Below, piece by piece: positions 1-10,036 of a stretch of DNA of 64,000 bases; the first letter of the stretch is position 1; each line of letters starts with the position of its first letter. The translations under genes and the position numbers were made by a program. The stretch is from Turritopsis dohrnii (Eukaryota > Cnidaria > Hydrozoa > Anthoathecata > Oceaniidae): positions 310,001 through 374,000 of the forward strand of contig BQMF02000145.1 in assembly GCA_027922465.2 (NCBI GenBank), in the 5' to 3' direction. Under the pieces are notes generated by a model that saw nothing but the letters and a program-made list of their open reading frames with translations, had not been told where the DNA came from and ran no database searches.

Positions 1-1040
1 GAAGCCAGAGCCGTTGCTCTTGACATATCCAAGGCATTTGATAAAGTATGGCATACTGGCCTTTTGAAAAAGCTTGCTGCATACGGAGTTAAGGGTCTCC
101 TTTATGAGATCATTCGTTCCTTCCTTGGTAATCGTAGGCTTAAGGTTGTTTTAGACGGCCAACCCTTTTTTTCTTTTCATCAATGATCTGCCTGATGACA
201 TTATTTCCAAGCTTGCCATCTATGCTGACGATTCAACCATGTATTCCTGTATTCCAAAATCAGATTTGTTCAGCCAGGTAGAAATGGCAAGCGAAATTGA
301 GTTTGATCTGCAATCTATAGTTGAGTGGGGAGAGAAATGGCTGGTCACATTCAATTCCACAAAAACGAAACTTCTATCTGTAAATCATACTAAAGATCCC
401 TTTTTACTGTCAGTTTCCATGAATGGCACCCAGTTGGAAGAAAACAACTGCTTTCGTCTCCTTGGCATCACTTTTTCACAGGACTTCTCCTGGCGCTCCT
501 ACATTGAGGCAATCGCTAAGTCAGCCTCGATGAAGGGGGGCTCCCTTCTTCATGCAATGCCCTGATGCCATTCTTTACCTCTATAAATCTACTATTCGAC
601 CTTGTATTGAGTATTGTTGCCATATCTGGGATGGTGCACCCTCTGATTCTCTAAATCTTTTAGATCGCATCCAGAAAAGAATCTGTAATGCTGTAGATGA
701 TGAACTTTCAAGTAAACTTGACACACTCTCCCATCGCAGATCTGCGGCGTCTCTTTGCCTCTTATAGATACTTTTATCAAAATGTTCAACTGAGCTCTCT
801 TCTATCATCCCTGCATTAAAAACTTTCAAGCAAAATACAAGATATTCATCTAATTGCCATCATCACACTGTCAGCATCCCAAAATTATCAAAAAATGTTT
901 ACCAACAAAGTTTCATCCCTCGCTCCTCCACTCTCTGGAATTCTTTACCCCAGTCTGTTTTTCTTTCTCATTATAATCTTCAACACTTTAAATGTAATGT
1001 CCATCATCACCTTTTCTCCTTGTACCTCAATACACATTAG
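1..1040 (+). pseudogene. LINE reverse transcriptase remnant (5'-cut by window edge)
   Basis: Three reading frames joined end to end give the middle and C-terminal part of a non-LTR retrotransposon reverse transcriptase. Frame 1 opens with an ISKAFDKVWH motif; a second frame carries the catalytic YADD (about 227-238); a third carries the thumb-like segment YKSTIRPCIEYC (about 580-625). The block that normally holds GVPQGS is missing: the sequence jumps from VVLDGQP to FLFINDLPDD at about 166-175, so an internal deletion removed a conserved RT motif. Further breaks lie near 550 (frame change) and at 765-767 (stop). The family resembles the CR1/Jockey-like APE LINEs; the clade is inferred from motif spacing only. 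It is a dead copy. Confidence 0.8.
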
Positions 1041-1079
1041 TGGTTTTAAACCTATTTAAAAATAATTTTAATGAACAAA

Positions 1080-1253
1080 ACGTTTTTCCTATTGGCTCAC
1101 CAGCCAAAAAAAGTCACGTTTCATTGGGGTTGCAATTTGTTTCGCACTGACGTCGTACACAAAAAAGAAATAATTTCACTCACAACTTAATCTACCATTT
1201 TGCGTGACTTACAAACAAACAGACATACAGAGAATCAGCTATTAATATATAGA
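1080..1253 (-). mobile_element. Helitron family 1, 5'-end fragment
   Basis: This is the 5' portion of the repeat that dominates 13-25 kb. Read on the minus strand it starts TCTATATATTAATAG, passes a short AACA/GACA-type tetranucleotide run and the conserved GTCACGCAAAATGGTAGA block, and stops after about 170 bp. Its first base directly abuts the CTAG end of the next unit. Confidence 0.75.
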
Positions 1254-1891
1254 CTAGCCGCCAAGGTGGCCTCGCTCGCCGCCCATGTTCAGCCTGCATT
1301 GTTTCACTACTTGCTCCAAACCAAAACCAAATATAAGACTTCCTTTGCTGCTGGCTTTATCGCATAATAAAGCTCGTTTGCACGTGAAGAGAAATACGTT
1401 CCTGGTGTTTCAAATCTTGCATGTTCTTAACTCAGCCGTTCATTGTCGCAGGCGCATTTAAAATGTCAGCAGACTTTCTTGCTTTACACAATGCATTCTG
1501 AACGTGAACTTCACGTGGTGTTTCTTTACGATTTTAAACCAATTAAATATCAGTTTAACAATACACTCAAAACGCAGGGAGAAAAAACTTTTCTGCCGCT
1601 GCTGCTTTTTGTCTAATGTTTAATCAGTTAGTTTCTTTATATTTAGTTGATGTATTGTTTTCAAAGTAAGTCAACGTGGAATATAAAATTAAAATAACTA
1701 AACTAAAAGGTTATTCCTATTAGTTCATAAGCCAAAATAAGTCACGTTCAACTGGGGTTGAATTGTATTTGCTTCGAACTCACGTCGCACACAAAAAGAG
1801 AAATAATTTCGCTCACAACTCATTCTACCATTCTGCGTGACTTACAAGCAAACAAACAAACAGTCAGACAGAGAATCGGCTATTAATATAG
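1254..1891 (-). mobile_element. Helitron family 1, degraded unit
   Basis: The unit begins (plus-strand view) with ctagccgccaaggtgg, the hairpin end of the family, and finishes at tattaatatag near 1891. The middle (about 1310-1540) does not match the other units, so this is an old or chimeric copy. It is head-to-tail with the fragment at 1080-1253. Confidence 0.65.
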
Positions 1892-2159
1892 GGATATTTT
1901 TCCATATCAGCCATTTTGAATTTTTCCCGCTTAGAAAATCAAAACAAAACCACGTGATTACATCTGGCCAGGTTTGCTGGGCTGAATGTTTCTCATATAA
2001 ACAGAACAAAAATGTTGTCTCAACAAAACGAGGCCCCTGTTAAACCAGGCTGTAACTGGGCTGATTCTTCTCATATAAACATCCCCTAAGACAGTTTTGT
2101 TGCTGTGTAGAATAGTGTTACTACTTGAGCTGTATAAATACAAACCTGGATCAAAGAAG
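1892..2159. other. No recognised feature
   Basis: AT-rich sequence with two near-repeats around a tctcatataaac motif (1992, 2069). No coding signal was found on either strand. Confidence 0.4.
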
Positions 2160-2590
2160 AAAAGGTAAGCATTGGATAAATTGTGATGGGCTTGAACGGA
2201 CACTTTAATGGAGGCTTCTCATTACAACAAACCATCGATTGTTCAATTATTACTAGAGAGAGGTTCAGATATAGAAACAACGGACATTTTTGGAGAAACA
2301 GCACTTCATCTAGCTGCATGGAATAATTCTTTCGATTGTCTCTCCCTCCTTATAAAATGTGCACCTCATCTCATCAACAACAACTACAACCACACACGAC
2401 TTCATCATATGAAAAGGTAGCAAATGAATATAAAAAATCATTTGAAATCGAAAAAGCAAATACAGAAAGTCTTGGAAAAACAAATCAAGAGTCAATGACG
2501 AGGATGAGGACACTCCTCCAAAGAACTCTTGTGAAACTGGATCTGAAACTATGGCCTATCTCCGTGAAAAGTGTGAGCAGGTTGAGTTAA
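2160..2590 (+). pseudogene. Ankyrin-repeat protein fragment
   Basis: Translation from 2208 gives one ankyrin repeat, SIVQLLLERGSDIETTDIFG, and most of a second, ETALHLAAWNNSFDCLSLLI. These show the usual TALHLAA core and the LLL-GA-like hairpin. After about 2375 the frame changes, and an overlapping frame from 2336 continues as a charged, helix-prone segment (YEKVANEYKKSFEIEKANTE). No start context, splice sites or further repeats are evident, so it is best read as an exon or retro-fragment of an ankyrin protein. Whether it is transcribed is unknown. Confidence 0.6.
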
Positions 2591-2687
2591 GTTGAGTTAA
2601 GAAAATTTTTCTAGTCAAAAACAATTCTAGTTTACAGCAGCAATTAATTAAAAACACAAGCTTAACAACAGCAAATGCAAGACAAAT

Positions 2688-3200
2688 ACAGAGTGTGCCA
2701 GAAAAAACGCCATTAAAATTCAATTTTTGGCATACGCTTTTCTAGTTGCCGAAATAGTATTCAGGCTATTCTCAAGCAACTGTGAAATTTGGATAAAGAA
2801 ACAACAATTTTTACGGAAGATATGACTTTATTAAAAAAAGATGCATAATTCCAATGTTTACAGAATTGACGTCAAAAAAGTATGAAATTATCCAAATTGT
2901 AGTTTGATAGATGATCCATTGCGATCTTTCATGGCTTTCCTAATCTCTTGAACATTCGATGCGCATCCTTTCCATACCGATTTAATTTTTGTCATTTCTT
3001 TTTCATCTTTAAATGGCTTTTTTATCCTGTTCATATAAACTCTGGTTTTGACTTGATTCTAAAAATAATAATCCAGAGGATTTGTGTCTGGGGAATTTGG
3101 AGGCCATTGGTCCTTTTTGATGAAATGGTGTGGTATGGTTTCCTCCAGAAATTCTTGGACAAGGTTGCTGGTATGTGATGATGCTCCATCTTGAAAGCTT
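2688..3200 (-). pseudogene. Mariner-like transposase, C-terminal remnant
   Basis: The minus strand from about 3200 down to 2890 reads through frame changes as DGASSHTSNLVQEFLEETIP, then WPPNSPDTNPLDYYF, then IKSVWKGCASNVQEIRKAMK. These are the last two catalytic blocks of a Tc1/mariner-type transposase: the DGAPSH-like second Asp and the SPD.NPLDY third acidic block. A sequence starting cagagtgtgccagaaaaaacg at 2688 may be the terminal inverted repeat on the downstream side. The N-terminal half is absent here. A remnant at 11576-12211 belongs to a similar family but preserves only the N-terminal half. Confidence 0.7.
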
Positions 3201-3279
3201 TCCTCCCTTGCCAAAACATATATAACTGAAAACATTCAGAATGTCACAGTAATACAGAAAATAAACTTTATTTTTCATT

Positions 3280-4094
3280 ATTTACTTTGTCAAGTCCAAT
3301 ATTTCCACAACACGTTTTTACTTTTATGAAAGCTCGACTAGCCGTTCCGCTATTTTTCAAAACAACATCCGAAGGGCTGTGACGTCAGCAAGTTTCATGT
3401 CCAGATTTACGGCTTTAAAAAAACGCTGAAAATACCGCTCGCTTCACATATTCACGCCTTTTTCCTTCGATATAGCCCCCGTTTATTCATGGTATCTTCT
3501 AAATACGACTAATTATGATCTTGATGCATATTCGCATTCATAAACAATTTCTTTTGTAACATAGTCGCGCATACGACCTTTTGTAAAACGCCTCAAATAT
3601 ACTTTTCGTGATACATATCAAGGGACAAAATAATTTTGATGTTAATTTGCGTTTTAGATGGTGCTTCTTTAGAATCCATAAAGTTTCCACTAAAAATTCT
3701 AGTAGATTTCGTTTTAAACCTGATCGAAATATAAATTATCGAGTGTATCGATTTTATCGTGTTTTGAAAAAATTGACAAGAAAAAAGTTAAATGCAGCAA
3801 TCTTTTTCTTTCATGCACACACGGTTACTTATTTCTTCAATTTAAAATAGAATAAAAAATCAAAACAAACATCTTGAAGTTTTTCAAAATTTAACGATTT
3901 ATCATCGGGTTTTTTGCCTGATAGCTACTTTCAGACGAAAAAGTCGTACAAAGTGACCGAATACTGATCTGTGTTATTCAGGGAGGCAAATTTTATCAAA
4001 ATTAAGTACTTAAAACTTCTAGATACATTAAGGTATAAGGAAAAACGATCGTGAATGACCTTATCGAAAAATAATTCTTATAAAAACGTAAAAA
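3280..4094. other. No recognised gene
   Basis: AT-rich sequence. An open frame at 3608-3850 has a basic, low-complexity translation with no recognisable domain, and I do not support it as a gene. The stretch contains the 3' flank of the minus-strand gene that follows. Confidence 0.4.
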
Positions 4095-5708
4095 CTATTC
4101 ACTTTCAGTCTCAGATTCATAAATTGATGACTCCGACTCTGATTGTGGTCCTGAATCATTGGAGTCAAAATCAATATCACTATCAGGGTCATTTTCATCA
4201 TAAACATCATCACTGTCTGATTCGAACTCCAGGATCTCATTGTCACTCAACAGATCGTCCTCACCCACGTTGGTACATCCTTGGCAATTGCATAGGTCAG
4301 TGCATTTTAACCCACTTTTCAAACATGAGCACCTATTTGAGGAACATCCAGATTTACATCCACATGAAATTGACGATAGAATGGAATCTGGTGCAATTGG
4401 CGAGTCCATCCAATGAATATGTACATCTCCATTTTGAAGCGTCCAACCATGTTTTAGAACAAAGGCATATTCAATACTGGAGTTGACGCATGTCGCCAAA
4501 TGAAACTTTGATAATTTGATCTTTGGATATGCCAGTTCAAACAATCTCGCGTTGGGGGTAGCATCTCCTCAGAAAACTTTCCAGATTTGAAAAGAAAAGT
4601 CTAACTTCATCAACATTGAAACATAGGGGATATCCGTACAAAGCACAAACAAAGTTTTCCAAACCACGAAGATATGATTCGTCCGATAAATGGTGGTGCT
4701 GCCCCAAACCAATGAAAGAATCCATAAATTGTGGGCTAGAGATCATCAAATTGAAGGTTTTAACTTTACCTTTTCCATAAAAAGAACTTACAGTATCACA
4801 ACCTGTAAATGAAAAAAATTAATATAATAATTGGGCACAATACAAAGGCATCACTGGTAAAAATTAGAAAGTTCTCAAAATTGATAAATTGTATAAGTTT
4901 CCAAAATCAACGTACATATCTAAATAAATAATAGATTAAAGGTTTAAAACTTTCAATGTTACCTGTAAACGCATGATAACCAATCAAAGCTTGAGTAATT
5001 TTGTTCCCAGCAGATCGAGCCATCTTAGTAACAGTTCCAGTCAAGAAGAACAAGTTAGAATCCATGAATATTGATGAATTCAAAGCAATTACAAAGACAT
5101 CAGTATCTGGAGATTTGATAATTATGTCTTCGAATCCAGCCATTGTTGCGTGTTTTGAATGAAGAATCATTCTGGTGTCTGCCTCCTCGTGATCTGATGT
5201 CAGCTCCAGAACTTTGGATGCATGCAAGGTATTCTGTAAATTACAAAACTGATGGCTTCGTTTTTGCAAGTGAGAAGTACCTGGATGTTCTCGAAAGATT
5301 CAGGTCGAAACGTCTGCCAGTGGGCAAGTAAGAAGAGCATGATGTTGCCAAAGTATTATTTTCAATTCTCAAAGAGAATCTTCTTCTTTTTGACTCAGGT
5401 TCACCTTCATCCTGATTCTTGAGGCAAAAACTCCTCGCTCTCTCCAATTTTTCTTTGTTTGTAAACAAAGAATAACACTCCACATGATAGCTTAATTTTG
5501 AAAAATATTCCAAGTTAAGGTCGTCAGCAACGTTTTCAAGGGAGTCCCTTGCAACAGCTGTAAAATTTTTATAATCAGAGGTGAGACTCAGCCACTCTTT
5601 TATTCGTTCACAGAATTTCGAGTATGTTTGCTCGGTAAAACATCTTACTTTATTCGATTTGATAAAGTTGAAATGCAGACAACAGTCTTCTTCACATTGA
5701 TTGGCCAT
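4095..5708 (-). pseudogene. Metazoan repeat-associated protein with C-terminal CXC (tesmin-like) cysteine cluster, internally deleted
   Basis: The N-terminal frame (5708 down to about 5270) starts MANQCEEDCCLHF and contains YHVECYSLFTNKEKLERA, matching the Cys/His head seen in a large family of uncharacterised metazoan proteins. The next frame (down to 4907) carries HEEADTRMILHSKHA and SPDTDVFVIAL, then an LIGYHAFTG segment. After a gap, 4800-4537 continues GCDTVSSFYGKGK. The tail (4544-4095) holds a CXC array, CGCKSGCSSNRCSCLKSG then CTDLCNCQGCTN, followed by an acidic serine-rich end. A possible 47-base intron (minus strand, ending ...tttacag at about 5237) would join the first two frames in phase. 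The long middle region usual for the family is absent. The acidic DTD motif suggests a PIN-like fold, which is speculative. Confidence 0.6.
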
Positions 5709-5769
5709 CTTGTTTGTTTTTCTTTCGATTCTCAGTTCGGTAATTTATTAATGTATAAACAGATTCGCG

Positions 5770-5860
5770 AATTTTATATTATAAAATCTCCGCCGATCTA
5801 ATACTGAATTCTCCTAACCTCAATCCGCTTATCAGACTGGAGCCCAGTCCTCACCTTCTC
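5770..5860 (+). repeat. DIRS left inverted terminal repeat
   Basis: This 91-bp arm begins with the small palindrome attttatattataaaat and includes gatctaatactgaattctcc. It is perfectly complementary to 9939-10029. The Gag ATG lies 26 bases inside it. Confidence 0.9.
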
Positions 5861-5885
5861 CTCTTTTCTTAATCTCACGTGAAAC

Positions 5886-8543
5886 ATGGCGGACGATAAC
5901 GAGGTATATGAAAACCTAGAAGAAGAACCAACGAGATTTAACATCATTTCTCCTGTTAAAACATTTCAAATTAACACAGGAGAGGCTGGAGAGAACTCGA
6001 ATTACGAGCCAGCCCCATCGGAGGATCAACATCAATCAAGAAATAAAGAAAAGGAGAGGAAACGAAAAAGATCACCAAAAAAGGAGCGAAAAAAACGTAA
6101 ACGTAAACGTTCTCCTTCACCAGATAGCAGCTGTAATAGCAGTGATAGCTCGTCTGACAATGATAGCTCGTCAAGTCTAGACGATGACTCAACCACGAAC
6201 AGGTTCCAAATAGTGTCCAAACATGAGGAAAATTCTTGGGCATTACCCCAAGAAATGGCAAATTATGTCAATAAGCTTTTTCAACAGTATATTCCAGAGA
6301 AAGACCTGGAAGATAAATTACTGATTGAACATCCTGTTCCATCCAATGTAAATAAAGTCAAACAGCTAGATGATTTTGCCAAATCTATTTTGAGCAACAA
6401 GGCAGGTGTGATCCCTAATGATATCATTATGGAAAAAGTTCAAGAAAAAATTAGGGATGTATTGGGTCCTTTGAGCAAAGTCTGGAATGAACTAGATACT
6501 ATAAAGTCTGCATCGTCTAAAGAAGACATAGATGTACCAGTTGTAGAACTGCTCACATTAACAGAGAAAACCATATTATTATTGGGACAAGCTTCAAATT
6601 GCCTATCATACAATCGTCGTTTGAACGTACTGAAAGCAATAACAAAGGACCCACGAAAAGCAAAAACATTGCTCAAAGAGAAAAAAGAATTCTTCCAACT
6701 TAATGATGAAAAATTGTTTGGGAAGAAATTTCGAACGCATGTAACTGAAATAGAACGTTCGACGAAAAGAACAATGGAAGTATTCACAGATGGACGTAAA
6801 AGTCAAACTCCCTTTCGTAAAGGCCCTCCATCAAGTCGACAAAAACAAGGTGGTGGAGGGCGATTTGTTTATCGAGGATCGGATAATCGAGACTTCTGTC
6901 GAAGACCAACAAACAAACAAGATGGTGGTGGTTTCAACCGAAAAAGATACTTCAACACAAACAACGGTAAACAATGTTTTTCTGCTATCAAAAGCCGCAT
7001 CCTTCCCCAGAAATCTTCCAGAATTGATCCCAGACGAACAACTAGAGTATGTTCATCCATGGGTAAACGCTTTATTTACAAAAAAGACACCCAAAGTTGC
7101 ACTAGCAGGAAGGATAAAACATTTCCTGGGAGCATGGAAAAAACTGACCCAGGATGCACAAATTTTGTCAATTGTGCAGGGATACAAAATTCCTTTCAAA
7201 TCTACACCCAAACAAACAAAAGTACCACACGCTCCAATACTAGACAAACATCAAGCCAATTTAATAAATCAAGAAATTCAGGAGATGTTGGGGAAGGATG
7301 CGATACGATTAATATCCCATTCACAGGGCGAATTTCTCAGCAATCTTTTTCTAGTACCCAAAAAGGGTGGGGGTCAGAGACCTGTGATAAATCTAAAGAA
7401 TCTGAACAGGCATGTACCATACCAGCATTTCAAAATGGAGGGTTTGCATTGCTTGAAATACCTTCTGCAACAAGGGGATTGGATGTGCAAGATAGATCTG
7501 AAAGATGCATACTTTACAATTCCCCTGAACAAAGAATCCCAAAAATACATCCGTTTTCAGTGGTCGGGAAATCTATACGAATTTATTTGCCTTTGTTTTG
7601 GCCTGGGTCCAGCACCTCGAATATTCACAAAATTATTGAAAATCCCAATAGCACTACTGCGAAGGTTGAACATTCGCTTGGTGATTTTTCTCGACGATAT
7701 ATTACTAATGGCCAAGACTGTTCAGGAGCTATTCATAAGTCGAGATACATTGATTTTTCTATTCCAGAAACTAGGATTTGTGATAAATCTGAAGAAATCA
7801 GAATTTACCCCAACTCAATGTATAGAATATCTGGGTCTGATTATAGACTCAGTAAAGATGACACTAGCCTTGACTCAAGAAAGGATGGAAAAAGTATTAA
7901 ATTTATGTCAGGATCTTTTAAACAATCCGACAACATCAATTTTAAACCTCACAAGAGTAATAGGGGTGTTGTCATCAACAGTGCAAGCAGTATTACCAGC
8001 ACGTCTACAATTTTGGTATTTGCAAAAAAATCAAATAACCCATCTGAACAAAACAGCTTCCTACCAGTCCATGATTACTCTCGACCCATTGGCAAAGGAA
8101 GAATTACATTGGTGGATAACCAATCTGAAATTCTCGAATGGGAGAAAAATTTTGCAGAAGGAACCACAAATACTTATACAAACGGATGCTTCAACTCAGG
8201 GGTGGGATGCGAGTTGCAAAGGAACATCCACAGGGGGAGCATGGTCGAAGGAGGAGAAAAAACTCCACATAAACATATTAGAACTTATAGCGACAAAATT
8301 TGCGATCTTGACTTTTACAAAAGGGCTATCAAAAACAGCAATTCACCTTCAGATAGACAACAAAACAGCATTAACTTATTTATTAAAAACGGGGGGTACC
8401 CGGAATGCGGAAATGAACCAAATAACCAAGGAAATTTGGAAGTACCTTTTTCAACAGGAAATAACGCTAACAGCAGAGTACCTTCCCAGCAAATTAAATG
8501 TGGAAGCGGATTGGGAATCCCGGAATGTAAAGGACTCCTCTGA
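5886..8543 (+). CDS. DIRS Gag-like protein (frame stays open across the RT region)
   Basis: The start ATG (catggcggac) lies just inside the left terminal repeat. Residues 1-105 are acidic, then strongly basic (KERKRKRSPKKERKKRKRKR), then serine/aspartate rich. Residues 110-320 are helical and resemble Gag-like ORF1 proteins of DIRS elements. Residues about 310-370 are rich in Gly, Arg and Lys (RQKQGGGGRFVYRG), a likely RNA-binding tail. The functional protein probably ends near residue 370, where the RT frame takes over. The frame nevertheless remains open for another 500 codons, out of phase with RT, to a TGA at 8541. That extension has a composition typical of a shadow frame (Ser, Thr, Asn rich). 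Assignment as Gag rests on position and composition, not on a conserved motif. Confidence 0.75.
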   Translation: MADDNEVYENLEEEPTRFNIISPVKTFQINTGEAGENSNYEPAPSEDQHQSRNKEKERKRKRSPKKERKKRKRKRSPSPDSSCNSSDSSSDNDSSSSLDDDSTTNRFQIVSKHEENSWALPQEMANYVNKLFQQYIPEKDLEDKLLIEHPVPSNVNKVKQLDDFAKSILSNKAGVIPNDIIMEKVQEKIRDVLGPLSKVWNELDTIKSASSKEDIDVPVVELLTLTEKTILLLGQASNCLSYNRRLNVLKAITKDPRKAKTLLKEKKEFFQLNDEKLFGKKFRTHVTEIERSTKRTMEVFTDGRKSQTPFRKGPPSSRQKQGGGGRFVYRGSDNRDFCRRPTNKQDGGGFNRKRYFNTNNGKQCFSAIKSRILPQKSSRIDPRRTTRVCSSMGKRFIYKKDTQSCTSRKDKTFPGSMEKTDPGCTNFVNCAGIQNSFQIYTQTNKSTTRSNTRQTSSQFNKSRNSGDVGEGCDTINIPFTGRISQQSFSSTQKGWGSETCDKSKESEQACTIPAFQNGGFALLEIPSATRGLDVQDRSERCILYNSPEQRIPKIHPFSVVGKSIRIYLPLFWPGSSTSNIHKIIENPNSTTAKVEHSLGDFSRRYITNGQDCSGAIHKSRYIDFSIPETRICDKSEEIRIYPNSMYRISGSDYRLSKDDTSLDSRKDGKSIKFMSGSFKQSDNINFKPHKSNRGVVINSASSITSTSTILVFAKKSNNPSEQNSFLPVHDYSRPIGKGRITLVDNQSEILEWEKNFAEGTTNTYTNGCFNSGVGCELQRNIHRGSMVEGGEKTPHKHIRTYSDKICDLDFYKRAIKNSNSPSDRQQNSINLFIKNGGYPECGNEPNNQGNLEVPFSTGNNANSRVPSQQIKCGSGLGIPECKGLL

Positions 8544-9120
8544 TTGGAAACTGAACCCCAAAGTTTTCCAAAAATTGATTCAACAAATGGGTCACCCATC
8601 AATAGACCTGTTTGCATCACGCCTTTGCCATCAACTTCCACAATATATGACCTGGAAACCAGATCCAGACAGCCTAGCTACCGATGCATTGCTACAGGTG
8701 TGGGGAGAGGAGCTAGTTTATGCATTTCCCCCCTTCAGTCTACTCAACCGAGTGCTGTCCAAAATTCAACAAGAAGAAATACCCCAGGTTTTATTAGTAA
8801 CCCCAACTTGGCAAACTCAGTCTTGGTATACTCAGCTACTCCATATGTCCATACAAAAACCATTACTGTTACCAGTGACTCAGGATCTATTAAAAAATGC
8901 ACAGGGGCAAAATCACCCTCTGATAAGGGAAAAATCCCTATATCTAGCGGCCTGGAAAGTCTCAGGAATTCCCTCGAAATGGGAGGTGTTTCAAGCAACG
9001 CTGCCAGGCTTATATCAAATTCAAAACGAGCAGGCACTCTATCAAATTACGCATTGGCCTGGTCTAAGTGAGTTGGCTGGTGTAGTGCACAACAAGTTGA
9101 TCCATTTCAGGCACCTGTGA
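6790..9120 (+). CDS. DIRS reverse transcriptase / RNase H / methyltransferase-like polyprotein
   Basis: This 776-codon frame is +1 relative to Gag. The RT domain spans about residues 150-400, with LFLVPKKGGGQRPVINLKNL, KIDLKDAYFTIPL and the catalytic FLDD at about 300-303 (codons near 7690). FLDD replaces the YxDD of most RTs. RNase H follows with QTDASTQGWDA (about 463), ILELIA and the IDNKTA block. A DIRS-specific methyltransferase-like domain follows, with PSIDLFASR (about 602) and AFPPFS (about 646). No stop or frameshift is present. The first ATG may not be the real start, because the domain probably begins by frameshifting or reinitiation from Gag. It copies the element's RNA into DNA. 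Confidence 0.9.
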   Translation: MDVKVKLPFVKALHQVDKNKVVEGDLFIEDRIIETSVEDQQTNKMVVVSTEKDTSTQTTVNNVFLLSKAASFPRNLPELIPDEQLEYVHPWVNALFTKKTPKVALAGRIKHFLGAWKKLTQDAQILSIVQGYKIPFKSTPKQTKVPHAPILDKHQANLINQEIQEMLGKDAIRLISHSQGEFLSNLFLVPKKGGGQRPVINLKNLNRHVPYQHFKMEGLHCLKYLLQQGDWMCKIDLKDAYFTIPLNKESQKYIRFQWSGNLYEFICLCFGLGPAPRIFTKLLKIPIALLRRLNIRLVIFLDDILLMAKTVQELFISRDTLIFLFQKLGFVINLKKSEFTPTQCIEYLGLIIDSVKMTLALTQERMEKVLNLCQDLLNNPTTSILNLTRVIGVLSSTVQAVLPARLQFWYLQKNQITHLNKTASYQSMITLDPLAKEELHWWITNLKFSNGRKILQKEPQILIQTDASTQGWDASCKGTSTGGAWSKEEKKLHINILELIATKFAILTFTKGLSKTAIHLQIDNKTALTYLLKTGGTRNAEMNQITKEIWKYLFQQEITLTAEYLPSKLNVEADWESRNVKDSSDWKLNPKVFQKLIQQMGHPSIDLFASRLCHQLPQYMTWKPDPDSLATDALLQVWGEELVYAFPPFSLLNRVLSKIQQEEIPQVLLVTPTWQTQSWYTQLLHMSIQKPLLLPVTQDLLKNAQGQNHPLIREKSLYLAAWKVSGIPSKWEVFQATLPGLYQIQNEQALYQITHWPGLSELAGVVHNKLIHFRHL

Positions 9121-9914
9121 AAGATATTGTCAATTTTTTAACAGAAAAATTTACAAGACAGAATTTAGCTTACAGAACTATCAATAACTATAGATCAGCA
9201 ATTTCGGCATATCATAATCCAATTGATGGCAAGCCAGTGGGGGAACATCCATTAGTTTGTGCTTTGTTGTCTGGAATATTTATAGAAAAACCCCCACAAC
9301 CTAGATATGTCTTTATATGGGATGTCGGAGTAGTATTGTCATATGTTAAATCAAACTGGCCTGTGAATCAGAAACTGGCCATCTCGGATCTCACACTAAA
9401 ACTAACAATTCTTTTAGCTTTAACATCGGCCTCTAGAGCTGGGTCCATACATCATTTAGATATTAGATATATGGCAAGAAATAAAAAACAATACACATTC
9501 TATTTCCATAAATTACACAAGGCATGGCGAAATAAAAAATCCCCTCCGGCTGTGTCATACTATGCTTATGAAAATGATTCTGATCTATGTGTAGTAAGTG
9601 CCCTGGATGACTATATCAAAAGATCTGAGGAATGGCGAACAACTGACGACCATTCGCAACTTTTGTTGAGTACCTTGAAGCCACATCAGCCTGTGGTTTC
9701 TTCCACAGTATCCGGGTGGTTGAAAAAAGTGCTTAACAAATCAGGAATAAATACGGAAAGGTTCAAGGGACATTCCACCAGATCAGCATCAACTTCAAAA
9801 GCAAACTTTAAAGGTGCACCAATACAAGAAATTCTAAAAAGGGGTTCATGGAATAAGGAATCCACTTTTATAAGAAAGATATTATTCAAGAAGGCCAAAT
9901 ATTCCAGGATCTAG
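8946..9914 (+). pseudogene. DIRS tyrosine recombinase with one nonsense codon and one frameshift
   Basis: The recombinase frame begins inside the 3' end of the RT frame (GTLSNYALAWSK, about 9030-9068), is stopped by TGA at 9069-9071, and continues in the same frame with VGWCSAQQVDPFQ and a core-binding domain (YRTINNYRSAISAY, about 9170). The TGA replaces what is most simply a Trp codon. The catalytic domain has the first Arg in SASRAGSI (about 9433), the HSTR box at about 9772, and GSW (about 9845) in place of the second His. The nucleophilic Tyr expected after ESTFIRK is not in frame. A one-base shift at about 9876-9881 would place YYS there, so the printed frame ends in a false tail. The enzyme would have integrated the circular intermediate. 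Confidence 0.85.
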
Positions 9915-9938
9915 TGTACAAAACTCACGCTTTGAACC

Positions 9939-10029
9939 GAGAAGGTGAGGACTGGGCTCCAGTCTGATAAGCGGATTGAGGTTAGGAGAATTCAGTATTA
10001 GATCGGCGGAGATTTTATAATATAAAATT
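9939..10029 (-). repeat. DIRS right inverted terminal repeat
   Basis: Exact reverse complement of 5770-5860, ending gattttataatataaaatt. It lies 24 bases past the recombinase stop. Confidence 0.9.
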
Positions 10030-10036
10030 GAAAAAT

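Noticed and set aside
8544..8940. Open frame between the Gag-frame stop and the recombinase
   Set aside because: It overlaps the RT/RNase H frame, which carries clear motifs; only its last part (from about 8946) reads as recombinase.
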